Below, one piece after another: positions 15,906 to 23,473 of a DNA stretch of 64,000 bases. How positions within the stretch are numbered: position 1 is the first letter of the stretch; each line of letters opens with the position of its first letter. A model generated the notes under the pieces. The model did no database searches and had not been told where the DNA came from. It saw only the letters and a list, made by a program, of their open reading frames with translations. The stretch is from Pseudomonas sp. GM48. Its GTDB lineage: Bacteria; Pseudomonadota; Gammaproteobacteria; Pseudomonadales; Pseudomonadaceae. Location: positions 1 through 64,000 of the forward strand of contig NZ_AKJM01000115.1 in assembly GCF_000282335.1 (NCBI RefSeq). Direction: 5' to 3'. The position numbers and the translations under genes are program-made.

Positions 15906-16169
15906 TCAACCACGCTCGATCCGGGCTGAGCGCAACTCATAGGTCGATTGCAGATTCATCCAGAAATCGGGTGTCGTGTTCAGGTGGACGGATAGCTTTT
16001 GCGCCAGACCAACACTGACACCGCTCCGCTGATTCACAACATCGCTTATTTCCGCCTCTGGCTCGTTCAGCGAGCGAGCCAGAGCATCGGTTGTAACGCC
16101 CAGCGGCTTCAAAAACTCCTCGCTGAGAATTTCGCCAGGATGAATCGGGCGCATCCCATTCCTGTTCAT
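15906..16169 (-). CDS. higA: HigA-type addiction-module antitoxin (no HigB seen)
   Basis: 87 residues. MRPIHPGEILSEEFLKPLGV is the HigA N-terminal signature, followed by the XRE helix-turn-helix (TDALARSLNEPEAEISDVVN) and the HigA ending FWMNLQSTYELRSAR. HigA normally follows a roughly 90-residue RelE-fold HigB toxin on the same strand. The 190 bases upstream hold no such gene; a short frame ending in a TGA that overlaps this ATG does not resemble HigB. It is therefore an orphan antitoxin or free regulator. It converges on the BRO-N gene with only 11 bp between stops. Confidence 0.85.
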   Translation of the reverse strand: MNRNGMRPIHPGEILSEEFLKPLGVTTDALARSLNEPEAEISDVVNQRSGVSVGLAQKLSVHLNTTPDFWMNLQSTYELRSARIERG

Positions 16170-16361
16170 TCACGCCTCCTACGTCTGCATTCAGCGAGAT
16201 CATAAGCAGCAACCTTCATCCGGCAAGACCATCCACGCTCTTTCACCGATGTCCTTCATCTATCTCGGCAGGGTCCTACAAAAAGCAGCTCTCCGGCCTG
16301 ATTTATTCCCCGGACCCGTTCCCCCTACGCTTTCCGCCTTGATATTCCATAGACGTTAGCA

Positions 16362-16898
16362 ATGAGAAGAAAAGGGAAAGGCACGGACCTTCGTAACCAG
16401 ACTTTTAAATCGAACGCACGGAAGCTTACCTACCAAGCATTTATTAAAAACATCGCGCCTCGTGCATTAAAAATGGACGTAGCAGCTGTCAGGTTTGAGC
16501 CGATTACCGCAGCAGCGTTAGAGAAATGTCATTTATGGGAAGGAGCAACAATCTACCCATGGGATCACATCCCCGACTGGAAGCGCAAAGATGCCAAAGG
16601 TTTGGATTTGGCAATTTGGTATGGGCAGAATCTGTGTGGCTTGTGCTATGCAACACCGCGAAGGAGCGCTCTCTGTCTGAAGGTAGTTCTTCTGCAGAGC
16701 GATCCAGACAGATCCCATCCGCTTCGTGGCTTGATCGCTCCGATCGCGATACTGGCCGCTGATTTCTATGCGCGTATGCTTGGGTGCAGAGAGATCGAAA
16801 TCCAGGACCCTGATCCGAACGTTGTTTTTTATTATCGAGATCTCGGGTTCGACTTTGACCATAACAACCGCCTTGTCATCTACTTGAGCGACCAATAA
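16362..16898 (+). CDS. GNAT-like N-acetyltransferase, first gene of a small accessory pair
   Basis: 178 residues, with a basic N-terminus (MRRKGKGTDLRNQTFKSNAR). The core is GNAT-like: LDLAIWYGQNLCGLCYATPR (beta 2-3 hairpin), a central stretch KVVLLQSDPDRSHPLRGLIA where the CoA loop is expected, an alpha helix IAILAADFYARMLGC, and EIEIQDPDPNVVFYYRDLGF, the usual beta 5 / 'Y-x-x-L-G-F' end. The R/Q-x-x-G-x-G/A CoA motif is not obvious, so the fold assignment is by the C-terminal half. The acceptor is unknown. GC content is lower than in the neighbouring core genes. A 56-residue gene follows 22 bp downstream with its own strong ribosome-binding site. Confidence 0.65.
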   Translation: MRRKGKGTDLRNQTFKSNARKLTYQAFIKNIAPRALKMDVAAVRFEPITAAALEKCHLWEGATIYPWDHIPDWKRKDAKGLDLAIWYGQNLCGLCYATPRRSALCLKVVLLQSDPDRSHPLRGLIAPIAILAADFYARMLGCREIEIQDPDPNVVFYYRDLGFDFDHNNRLVIYLSDQ

Positions 16899-16920
16899 CA
16901 TCCAATCGCAGGAGGTGCGT

Positions 16921-17091
16921 ATGAGCCCAAAAAAGCGAAAGGCGAAGCTCTTACAAATTGTTGAGTTTCACACCGAAGCACGTCGTTTGGCTGGAACTTT
17001 ATCGGCCAATCAACGACGCTTTATTGAAGTCGCCATCGCGCGCGGTAAAGAACTTGAACCAGGTGGTTGGTTGGCCGGTGGACGACGCTGA
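16921..17091 (+). CDS. Small basic protein paired with the GNAT gene
   Basis: 56 residues: MSPKKRKAKLLQIVEFHTEA, then RRLAGTLSANQRRFIEVAIA, ending in a Gly/Trp/Arg-rich tail (GGWLAGGRR). It is strongly basic and largely helical by pattern. The ribosome-binding site GCAGGAGGTGCGT lies 5-6 bp before the ATG, and a terminator follows 17 bp after the stop, so translation is plausible and the gene closes a two-gene operon with the GNAT. I recognise no family. Size, charge and coupling fit a DNA-, RNA- or partner-binding peptide, such as an antitoxin, but this is inference. Confidence 0.65.
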   Translation: MSPKKRKAKLLQIVEFHTEARRLAGTLSANQRRFIEVAIARGKELEPGGWLAGGRR

Positions 17092-17107
17092 ATTTTTATC
17101 GTGAAAG

Positions 17108-17133
17108 AAACCGTCTAAATGGCGGTTTTTTTG
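17108..17133 (+). terminator. Terminator of the GNAT-small protein pair
   Basis: The stem AACCGTC / GGCGGTT (one G-T wobble) around TAAAT is followed by T7. Confidence 0.8.
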
Positions 17134-17271
17134 TACCTCGCCAATGCCCTGGTTCGTAACCGCAATATCCCGTGAAATTTTGCCCACGTAACCACCCCCA
17201 CCAATTCCCTCTCCCCCGTCTACCCTTCACAAACCCGCAGGAAGCGGTGCTCTTCAACTCAAGGAACGCCC

Positions 17272-18765
17272 ATGTCCCTCTCCATCGTCCACAGTCGCGC
17301 CCAGGTCGGCGTCGAGGCACCCGCCGTCACCGTAGAAGTTCATCTGGCCAACGGCCTGCCATCCCTGACCATAGTCGGCCTGCCCGAGGCGGCAGTGAAG
17401 GAAAGCAAGGATCGGGTGCGCAGTGCGATCATCAATTCGGGGCTGCAATTTCCGGCGCGACGGATCACGCTGAATCTGGCGCCGGCGGACTTGCCGAAGG
17501 ATGGCGGGCGGTTCGATCTGGCGATTGCCCTGGGGATTCTCTCGGCCAGCGTGCAGGTGCCGACGCTGACACTGGATGACGTGGAGTGTTTGGGGGAGTT
17601 GGCCCTGTCAGGTGCGGTACGGGCAGTTCGAGGGGTGTTGCCGGCGGCGTTGGCGGCACGCAAGGCCGGGCGCTGGCTGATGGTGCCACGGGCGAACGCT
17701 GAGGAAGCGTGCCTGGCGTCGGGACTGAAAGTGATTGCTGTTGACCATTTGCTGGAGGCCGTCGCGCACTTCAACGGGCATACACCGATCGAGCCTTATG
17801 CTTCCGATGGACTGCTCTGCGCCAGCAAACCATATCCCGACCTGAATGAAGTGCAAGGGCAACTGGCGGCCAAGCGTGCGCTGCTGATTGCGGCTGCAGG
17901 CGCTCACAACCTGCTACTCAGTGGTCCCCCGGGGACCGGAAAAACGTTGTTGGCGAGTCGCTTGCCAGGGCTGCTGCCGCCGCTGACCGAAAGCGAAGCG
18001 CTGGAAGTGGCGGCGATTCAATCGGTCACCAGTTGTGTGCCCTTGCGTCACTGGCCACAGCGCCCCTTTCGCCAGCCCCATCACTCCGCCTCTGGCCCCG
18101 CTTTAGTGGGTGGCGGCTCGAAACCGCAACCGGGTGAAATTACCCTCGCCCACCACGGCGTCTTGTTTCTTGATGAGCTTCCCGAGTTTGAACGCAGAGT
18201 ATTGGAAGTCCTGAGGGAACCGATGGAATCCGGGCATATCGTAATCTCGCGGGCGAAAGATCGCGTGCGCTTTCCGGCGCGCTTCCAGTTGGTGGCGGCG
18301 ATGAATCCATGTCCCTGTGGATATCTTGGCGAACCGAGCGGGCGCTGCTCCTGCACGCCGGACATGGTGCAGCGTTATCGCAACAAACTGTCGGGGCCAT
18401 TGCTCGATCGCATCGACCTGCATCTGACCGTCGCCCGGGAAACTACGACGTTGAACCCCACGGTGAAACCGGGAGAGGACAGCGCCCGTGCTGCGGCGCT
18501 TGTCGCCGAGGCGCGTGAGCGTCAGCAGAAGCGTCAGGGTTGTGCCAATGCCTTTCTGGATTTGCCGGGGCTGCGTCGGCACTGCAAGTTATCCACAGCC
18601 GATGAACACTGGCTGGAGTCGGCTTGCGAACGGCTGACCTTGTCGCTGCGTTCGGCGCATCGGTTGCTCAAGGTTGCGCGGACGCTGGCGGATCTGCAGC
18701 AGGTTGACGGGATCAGCCGTGAGCATCTGGCGGAAGCGTTGCAATATCGGCCGGCCACGCAGTAA
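17272..18765 (+). CDS. comM: ComM / YifB family Mg-chelatase-like AAA+ helicase
   Basis: 497 residues, the usual length. The N-terminal S5-like (ChlI) domain has EVHLANGLPSLTIVGLPEAAVKESKDRV. The AAA+ domain has Walker A GPPGTGKTLL, Walker B GVLFLDELPEF, and MNPCPCGYLGEPSGRCSC with a Cys cluster typical of the family; a C-terminal Mg_chelatase_C domain follows. In Vibrio, ComM is a hexameric helicase that promotes branch migration during natural transformation; orthologues occur in many non-competent bacteria. It stands alone on the + strand between the accessory strip and a REP pair. Confidence 0.95.
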   Translation: MSLSIVHSRAQVGVEAPAVTVEVHLANGLPSLTIVGLPEAAVKESKDRVRSAIINSGLQFPARRITLNLAPADLPKDGGRFDLAIALGILSASVQVPTLTLDDVECLGELALSGAVRAVRGVLPAALAARKAGRWLMVPRANAEEACLASGLKVIAVDHLLEAVAHFNGHTPIEPYASDGLLCASKPYPDLNEVQGQLAAKRALLIAAAGAHNLLLSGPPGTGKTLLASRLPGLLPPLTESEALEVAAIQSVTSCVPLRHWPQRPFRQPHHSASGPALVGGGSKPQPGEITLAHHGVLFLDELPEFERRVLEVLREPMESGHIVISRAKDRVRFPARFQLVAAMNPCPCGYLGEPSGRCSCTPDMVQRYRNKLSGPLLDRIDLHLTVARETTTLNPTVKPGEDSARAAALVAEARERQQKRQGCANAFLDLPGLRRHCKLSTADEHWLESACERLTLSLRSAHRLLKVARTLADLQQVDGISREHLAEALQYRPATQ

Positions 18766-18787
18766 GTGTCGAAACCGAGTCGCTCCA

Positions 18788-18855
18788 TTCGCGAGCAAGC
18801 CCGCTCCCACAGGTTTGGCGTCGTTTATCCTGTGGGAGCGGGCTTGCTCGCGAAG
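18788..18855. repeat. REP pair, family 1
   Basis: TTCGCGAGCAAGCCCGCTCC and, after about 20 bases, the inverted copy TGTGGGAGCGGGCTTGCTCG. Lies between comM and the convergent LysR gene. Confidence 0.9.
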
Positions 18856-18936
18856 ACTAATTCAGCCGCACCTCAACGAAAGCGGTCAACCCCGGAACGC
18901 AAAACCGACGCCAGCCTCTCCTGCGGCTTCACCGTT

Positions 18937-19857
18937 TCAGCTCAAGTGCACGACATCCGGCAACTTCATGGAACGGACTTCGTTTTGCAGGAAGTCGCTG
19001 AGCCGGCGCATGCGCTCACCGCCGGGCCGGGTTTTCGGCCAGACCAGGTAATAACACTCACCGCTGGCGACGGCGGTCGGCCACGGCAAACTCAGGCGTC
19101 CCTGCGCGACATCCTCCGCGACCATCAGCAGATCGCCCATGGACACGCCATAGCCTCGCGCGGCGGCGATCATGCCCAGTTCCAGGGTATCGAACACCTG
19201 CCCGCCCTTGAGCGACACCTGATCGGCCAGGCCCATGCGTTCGAGCCAGTTGCGCCAGTCGCGGCGGTCAGGCGTGGGGTGCAGCAACTCGGTGTTGGTC
19301 AGGCGCTCGACATTCCAGGGCTGGTCGCCCCGCAGGTTGGGCGCGCCGACCGGGATCAATTCCTCGGGAAACAGGTAACTCGCCTCCCAGTCCGGAGGGA
19401 AATGGCCGTTACTCAACAGCACCGCACAGTCGAACGGCTCGTCGTTGAAATCCACGGAATCGACGTCCATCCACGCACTGGTCAGCTGCACTTCGTTACC
19501 CGGTTGCAGATGGCGAAAGCGACTGAGGCGCGCCAGCAACCAGCGCATGGTCAGGGTCGACGGGGCTTTCATGCGCAGGATGTCGTCTTCGGCACGCAAG
19601 GTATTGCAGGCGCGCTCCAGCGCGGTGAAGCCTTCGCGAATGCCCGGCAACAGTAACCGCGCCGACTCGGTCAGTTGCAGGTTGCGGCCACTGCGATGAA
19701 ACAGGCGGCAGGCAAAATGTTCTTCGAGTGTACGAATATGCCGGCTGACCGCACTTTGGGTAATCGACAGCTCTTCGGCCGCGCGGGTAAATGAGCTGTG
19801 CCGCGCCGCCGCTTCGAATGCGCGCAGGGCATACAAGGGAGGAAGACGACGGGACAT
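18937..19857 (-). CDS. LysR-family transcriptional regulator (GcvA-like)
   Basis: 306 residues from MSRRLPPLYALRAFEAAARH, the conserved LysR start. The N-terminal winged HTH has SFTRAAEELSITQSAVSRHI and LEEHFACRLFHRSGRNLQLT. The C-terminal type-2 periplasmic-binding-like effector domain resembles GcvA-type regulators (LLARLSRFRHLQPGNEVQLT). The open frame extends 58 codons upstream, but that part is not conserved. Target genes are unknown; the divergent MATE gene starting 153 bp away is the natural candidate, and the shared intergenic region should carry the operator. Confidence 0.9.
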   Translation of the reverse strand: MSRRLPPLYALRAFEAAARHSSFTRAAEELSITQSAVSRHIRTLEEHFACRLFHRSGRNLQLTESARLLLPGIREGFTALERACNTLRAEDDILRMKAPSTLTMRWLLARLSRFRHLQPGNEVQLTSAWMDVDSVDFNDEPFDCAVLLSNGHFPPDWEASYLFPEELIPVGAPNLRGDQPWNVERLTNTELLHPTPDRRDWRNWLERMGLADQVSLKGGQVFDTLELGMIAAARGYGVSMGDLLMVAEDVAQGRLSLPWPTAVASGECYYLVWPKTRPGGERMRRLSDFLQNEVRSMKLPDVVHLS

Positions 19858-20009
19858 CGGGAAAGCTCCTATAGTGGGGTTCGTCCACCCTAGCAGAAAC
19901 TCTTCAGCATGAGTTTGAATCATGCCACCCATCCTTTTTATCCCTTTGTGCAATCCTCGCAGAGCGCCGAGAATCGGTGCTTTCCTGTTCCCTTTGATAA
20001 TCGAGCGTG

Positions 20010-21413
20010 ATGACCATGCAACATCCAGCACGTACTGAACTCTGGGCCATCCTGCGGCTGGCGGGGCCGCTGATTGCCTCGCAGTTGGCGCACATGCTGA
20101 TGGTCCTCACCGACACCTTGATGATGGCGCGCCTGAGTCCCGAGGCGCTGGCCGGTGGCGGGCTCGGTGCGGCGACCTATTCGTTCGTGTCGATTTTCTG
20201 CATCGGCGTGATTGCTGCCGTCGGCACACTGGTGGCGATCCGTCAGGGGGCCGGCGACATTCTCGGGGCTACCCGGCTGACCCAGGCCGGGTTGTGGCTG
20301 GCATGGCTGATGGCGCTGGTCGCCGGTTTGCTGCTGTGGAACCTCAAACCGGTGCTGCTGCTGTTCGGCCAGACTGAAAGCAACGTCAACGCGGCTGGTC
20401 AGTTTTTGATCTTCCTGCCGTTCGCCCTGCCCGGCTACCTAAGCTTCATGGCCCTGCGCGGGTTCACCAGCGCCATTGGCCGTGCGACGCCGGTGATGGT
20501 CATCAGCCTGGGCGGTACAGTCGCCAACTTCTTGCTCAACTATGCATTGATTACCGGGATGTTCGGCCTGCCAAAGTTGGGGCTGGTGGGCATCGGGCTG
20601 GTCACGGCGATTGTCGCCAACCTGATGGCCCTTGCGCTGGCGTGGCACATTCGTCGGCACCCGGCGTACGAGGCTTATCCGCTAAGTCAGGGATTGTCAC
20701 GGCTGAACCGCCAGTACCTGAAGGAGTTGTGGCGTCTGGGCCTGCCGATTGGCGGCACCTACGCGGTGGAAGTCGGGCTGTTTGCCTTCGCCGCGCTGTG
20801 CATGGGCACCATGGGCAGCACGCAACTGGGCGCACACCAGATCGCCCTGCAAATCGTCTCGGTGGCGTTCATGGTCCCGGCGGGTATTTCCTACGCAATC
20901 ACCATGCGCATCGGTCAGCATTACGGCGCCGGGCAGCTGCTGGATGCGCGCCTGGCCGGGCGGGTCGGCATTGCGTTCGGGGCGGCGGCGATGCTGTGTT
21001 TCGCCATGGTCTTCTGGCTGCTGCCAAACCAGTTGGTCGGTTTGTTCCTCGACCAAAACGACCCGGCGTTCCGCGATGTCATCAACCTGGCCGTGAGCCT
21101 GTTGGCAGTGGCGGCGTGGTTCGAGCTGTTTGACGGCACCCAAACCATCGCCATGGGCTGCATTCGCGGACTCAAGGATGCCAAGACTACTTTCCTCGTC
21201 GGCCTGGGTTGCTATTGGCTGATCGGCGCTCCGGCGGCGTGGTGGATGGCGTTCCACTTGCACTGGGGGCCAACGGGCGTCTGGTGGGGTCTGGCGCTGG
21301 GCCTGGCGTGCGCGGCAGTGAGCCTGACGCTGGGGTTCGAGTGGAAGATGAAGCGGATGATCAGGCGCGATACAACGTCAGAGCAGCGCTTCGAGGTCGC
21401 TCAGCCTGACTGA
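20010..21413 (+). CDS. MATE-family multidrug/Na+ antiporter (NorM-like)
   Basis: 467 residues, twelve membrane helices in two homologous six-helix halves. The N-terminal half has LRLAGPLIASQLAHMLMVLT and DTLMMARLSPEALAGGGLGA; the second half begins LWRLGLPIGGTYAVEVGLFA, with the repeat LGAHQIALQIVSVAFMVPAG. These are NorM-branch features. Substrates are probably cationic drugs or dyes driven by Na+ or H+. ATG at 20010 is preferred over the in-frame GTG one codon upstream. Divergent from the LysR regulator. Confidence 0.92.
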   Translation: MTMQHPARTELWAILRLAGPLIASQLAHMLMVLTDTLMMARLSPEALAGGGLGAATYSFVSIFCIGVIAAVGTLVAIRQGAGDILGATRLTQAGLWLAWLMALVAGLLLWNLKPVLLLFGQTESNVNAAGQFLIFLPFALPGYLSFMALRGFTSAIGRATPVMVISLGGTVANFLLNYALITGMFGLPKLGLVGIGLVTAIVANLMALALAWHIRRHPAYEAYPLSQGLSRLNRQYLKELWRLGLPIGGTYAVEVGLFAFAALCMGTMGSTQLGAHQIALQIVSVAFMVPAGISYAITMRIGQHYGAGQLLDARLAGRVGIAFGAAAMLCFAMVFWLLPNQLVGLFLDQNDPAFRDVINLAVSLLAVAAWFELFDGTQTIAMGCIRGLKDAKTTFLVGLGCYWLIGAPAAWWMAFHLHWGPTGVWWGLALGLACAAVSLTLGFEWKMKRMIRRDTTSEQRFEVAQPD

Positions 21414-21418
21414 GCCCC

Positions 21419-21520
21419 CTGTAGGAGCGAGCTCGCTCGCGATGGTCGTCAACGATAACGCTGGTTGGCAGGTGCCCCGCGGCGTTCTCAGGTTTATCGC
21501 GAGCAAGCTCGCTCCTACAG
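21419..21520. repeat. REP pair, family 1 variant
   Basis: CTGTAGGAGCGAGCTCGCTC at the left and GCGAGCAAGCTCGCTCCTAC at the right, inverted. The AGGAGCGAG variant has A and T where the common form has G. Between the convergent MATE and c-di-GMP genes. Confidence 0.88.
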
Positions 21521-21535
21521 GGCTCTGTGGCAACC

Positions 21536-23209
21536 TCAGCTTACGATTTCCAGCATTGGCTGCTGGCTGGAGCCGATCGTCAGGTACTCCACCAGCTCGG
21601 CCAGCGGCAATGGCTTGCTGATCAAATACCCCTGCACCTGATCGCACTCGAACCCGCGCAGCAGATCCAGTTGCTCCGGCGTCTCCACACCTTCGGCGAC
21701 CACTTCAAGGTTGAGGTTGTGCGCCAGGTTGATCATCGCGTGGACCAGTTTGCGGTTTTCCTCACGCTGTTCCATGCCGCCGACAAAGCTCTTGTCGATC
21801 TTCAGCAAAGTGATCGGCAGGCTGTTGAGGTGCACAAACGACGAGAACCCGGTGCCGAAATCGTCGAGGGAAAAGCGCACACCGAGGCGCCCGAGGGCGT
21901 CCATGGTTTGCTTGACCAGATCACTACGACGCATGACCGCAGTTTCGGTCAGCTCGAACTCCAGCCACTGCGCCTCGACGCCGCGCTCGGTAATCAGGCG
22001 ACTCAGGGTCGACAGCAGCTGGCTGTCCTGGAACTGTCGGAACGACAAATTGATCGCCATGTGCAACGGCGGCAAACCCAGTTCAAGCAGCGCCTGCATG
22101 TCGCGCAAGGCCCGGGAAATCACCCAGTAGCCCAGCGGAACAATCAGACCGCTTTGCTCCGCCAGCGGCACGAATTCGCTCGGTGGCAGCAAGCCGCGCT
22201 CGGCATGGCGCCAGCGCACCAAAGCTTCGAGGCCGACGATCTGCCCGTCTTCAAGGTTCAGCCGCGGCTGGTAGTGCAACTCCAGCTCATCGCGGCGCAA
22301 CGCACGGCGCAGCTCGGTTTCGAGGTCGGCGATGCTGCGGGCATTGCGATTGATGCGTTCGTTGAATATATGAAAGGTGCAACCTTGCGTGCTTTTGGCC
22401 TGCTGCATGGCGATGTGCGCGTGCCACATCAGCGGATCCGCGCCGGCCTGGGCCCGGGCGTAGGCGATGCCCAGGCTGGAGCCGATCAACAGGCTTTCGC
22501 CGTCGACCCAATAAGGCTCGGCCAGCGCTTCGCTGATGCGCTCGGCCATCCACTCGGCACGCTGGGGTGCGCGACGGGTGTCGATCAGCAGCGCGAATTC
22601 ATCACTGCCCAGGCGCGCCAGTTGATCGCCGGCCTCAAGCTGACTCTTGAGCCGCGCCACCACTTGCAGGATCAGGCGGTCACCGGCCTGATGGCCGAGG
22701 GCATCGTTGGCATAACGAAAGTTGTCGAGGTCGAGATGACCGAGGGCCAGGCCGCGACCGTCGTTTTCCGCCAGCCGCGCCGTCAACAGGGTCTGAAAGC
22801 CCTGGCGATTGGCGATGCCGGTGAGCGGATCTTGCTCGGCCAGGCGTTGCAGGGTGTTTTCCAGCACGCCACGCTCGCGCACATGGCGCAGGCAACGGCG
22901 CAACATGCCAGGATCGAGATGATCGCGCACCAGCCAGTCGCTTACACCGTCGGGCGGGGTCAGTGGCTCATGGTCGAGCAGCAACACCGTCGGCAGGCTG
23001 CAACGGCCCGGCGCCGGTTGAAGTTGCGGGATGGTCAATAACACCGCGCTGCGGTTGTCATCGAACAGGCTGCTGACCGACTCCCAACTCGGCGCGCTGA
23101 TGAGCACGGCCGAGCTCCCCATCGGAGCCAGACACTCGCGCAACAACGCTGCCCACGCCGGCTCTTCGGCCAGTAGCAGCAAACGCAAGGGTTCGACAGG
23201 CGTAGACAA
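21536..23209 (-). CDS. proE: c-di-GMP phosphodiesterase ProE (receiver-like/GGDEF/EAL)
   Basis: 557 residues. Residues 1-115 form a receiver-like fold without a clear phospho-acceptor pattern; about 125-285 is a GGDEF domain whose signature is GSDEF (LARLGSDEFALL) with no RxxD I-site, so cyclase activity is doubtful. About 300-545 is an intact EAL domain: GLEALVRWRH, NLSFRQFQ, ELTETAVM, DDFGTGFSSF, KIDKSFV and EGVETPEQ. It should hydrolyse c-di-GMP to pGpG. In P. aeruginosa the homologue beside rep (ProE, PA5295, as I recall) is an active phosphodiesterase that limits exopolysaccharide. Divergent from rep. Confidence 0.87.
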   Translation of the reverse strand: MSTPVEPLRLLLLAEEPAWAALLRECLAPMGSSAVLISAPSWESVSSLFDDNRSAVLLTIPQLQPAPGRCSLPTVLLLDHEPLTPPDGVSDWLVRDHLDPGMLRRCLRHVRERGVLENTLQRLAEQDPLTGIANRQGFQTLLTARLAENDGRGLALGHLDLDNFRYANDALGHQAGDRLILQVVARLKSQLEAGDQLARLGSDEFALLIDTRRAPQRAEWMAERISEALAEPYWVDGESLLIGSSLGIAYARAQAGADPLMWHAHIAMQQAKSTQGCTFHIFNERINRNARSIADLETELRRALRRDELELHYQPRLNLEDGQIVGLEALVRWRHAERGLLPPSEFVPLAEQSGLIVPLGYWVISRALRDMQALLELGLPPLHMAINLSFRQFQDSQLLSTLSRLITERGVEAQWLEFELTETAVMRRSDLVKQTMDALGRLGVRFSLDDFGTGFSSFVHLNSLPITLLKIDKSFVGGMEQREENRKLVHAMINLAHNLNLEVVAEGVETPEQLDLLRGFECDQVQGYLISKPLPLAELVEYLTIGSSQQPMLEIVS

Positions 23210-23473
23210 GCTAGCTCCCTAGACTCTGCAAAGATGTAGGCGACGGGCATTATGCCGTTCCGATGGTCAATAACAATGACATCAGTTGGCAAAACGAGCC
23301 CTTTGTATCCGCAATTACGAACATTAGCCGCAAATTCGTTGCGCATCCTGCGTGAAAGTAACAAAACCGGCAATTGCAGATAGCGCAGTACGTCACAAGT
23401 CGGACAGAGCAGCACAATTCGCTGAGCCTGTTAAAATGCCGGCCCATTTCGTGACTGACTCCTGAATTTACCT

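Noticed and set aside
16170..16361. HigB toxin gene upstream of higA
   Set aside because: A short frame ends with a TGA overlapping the higA ATG, but its sequence (ERGWSCRMKVAAYDLAECRR) has no RelE/HigB features and it is too short.
21527..23041. A 504-codon frame opposite the c-di-GMP enzyme gene
   Set aside because: Antisense of a gene with all EAL motifs; composition again typical of a shadow.
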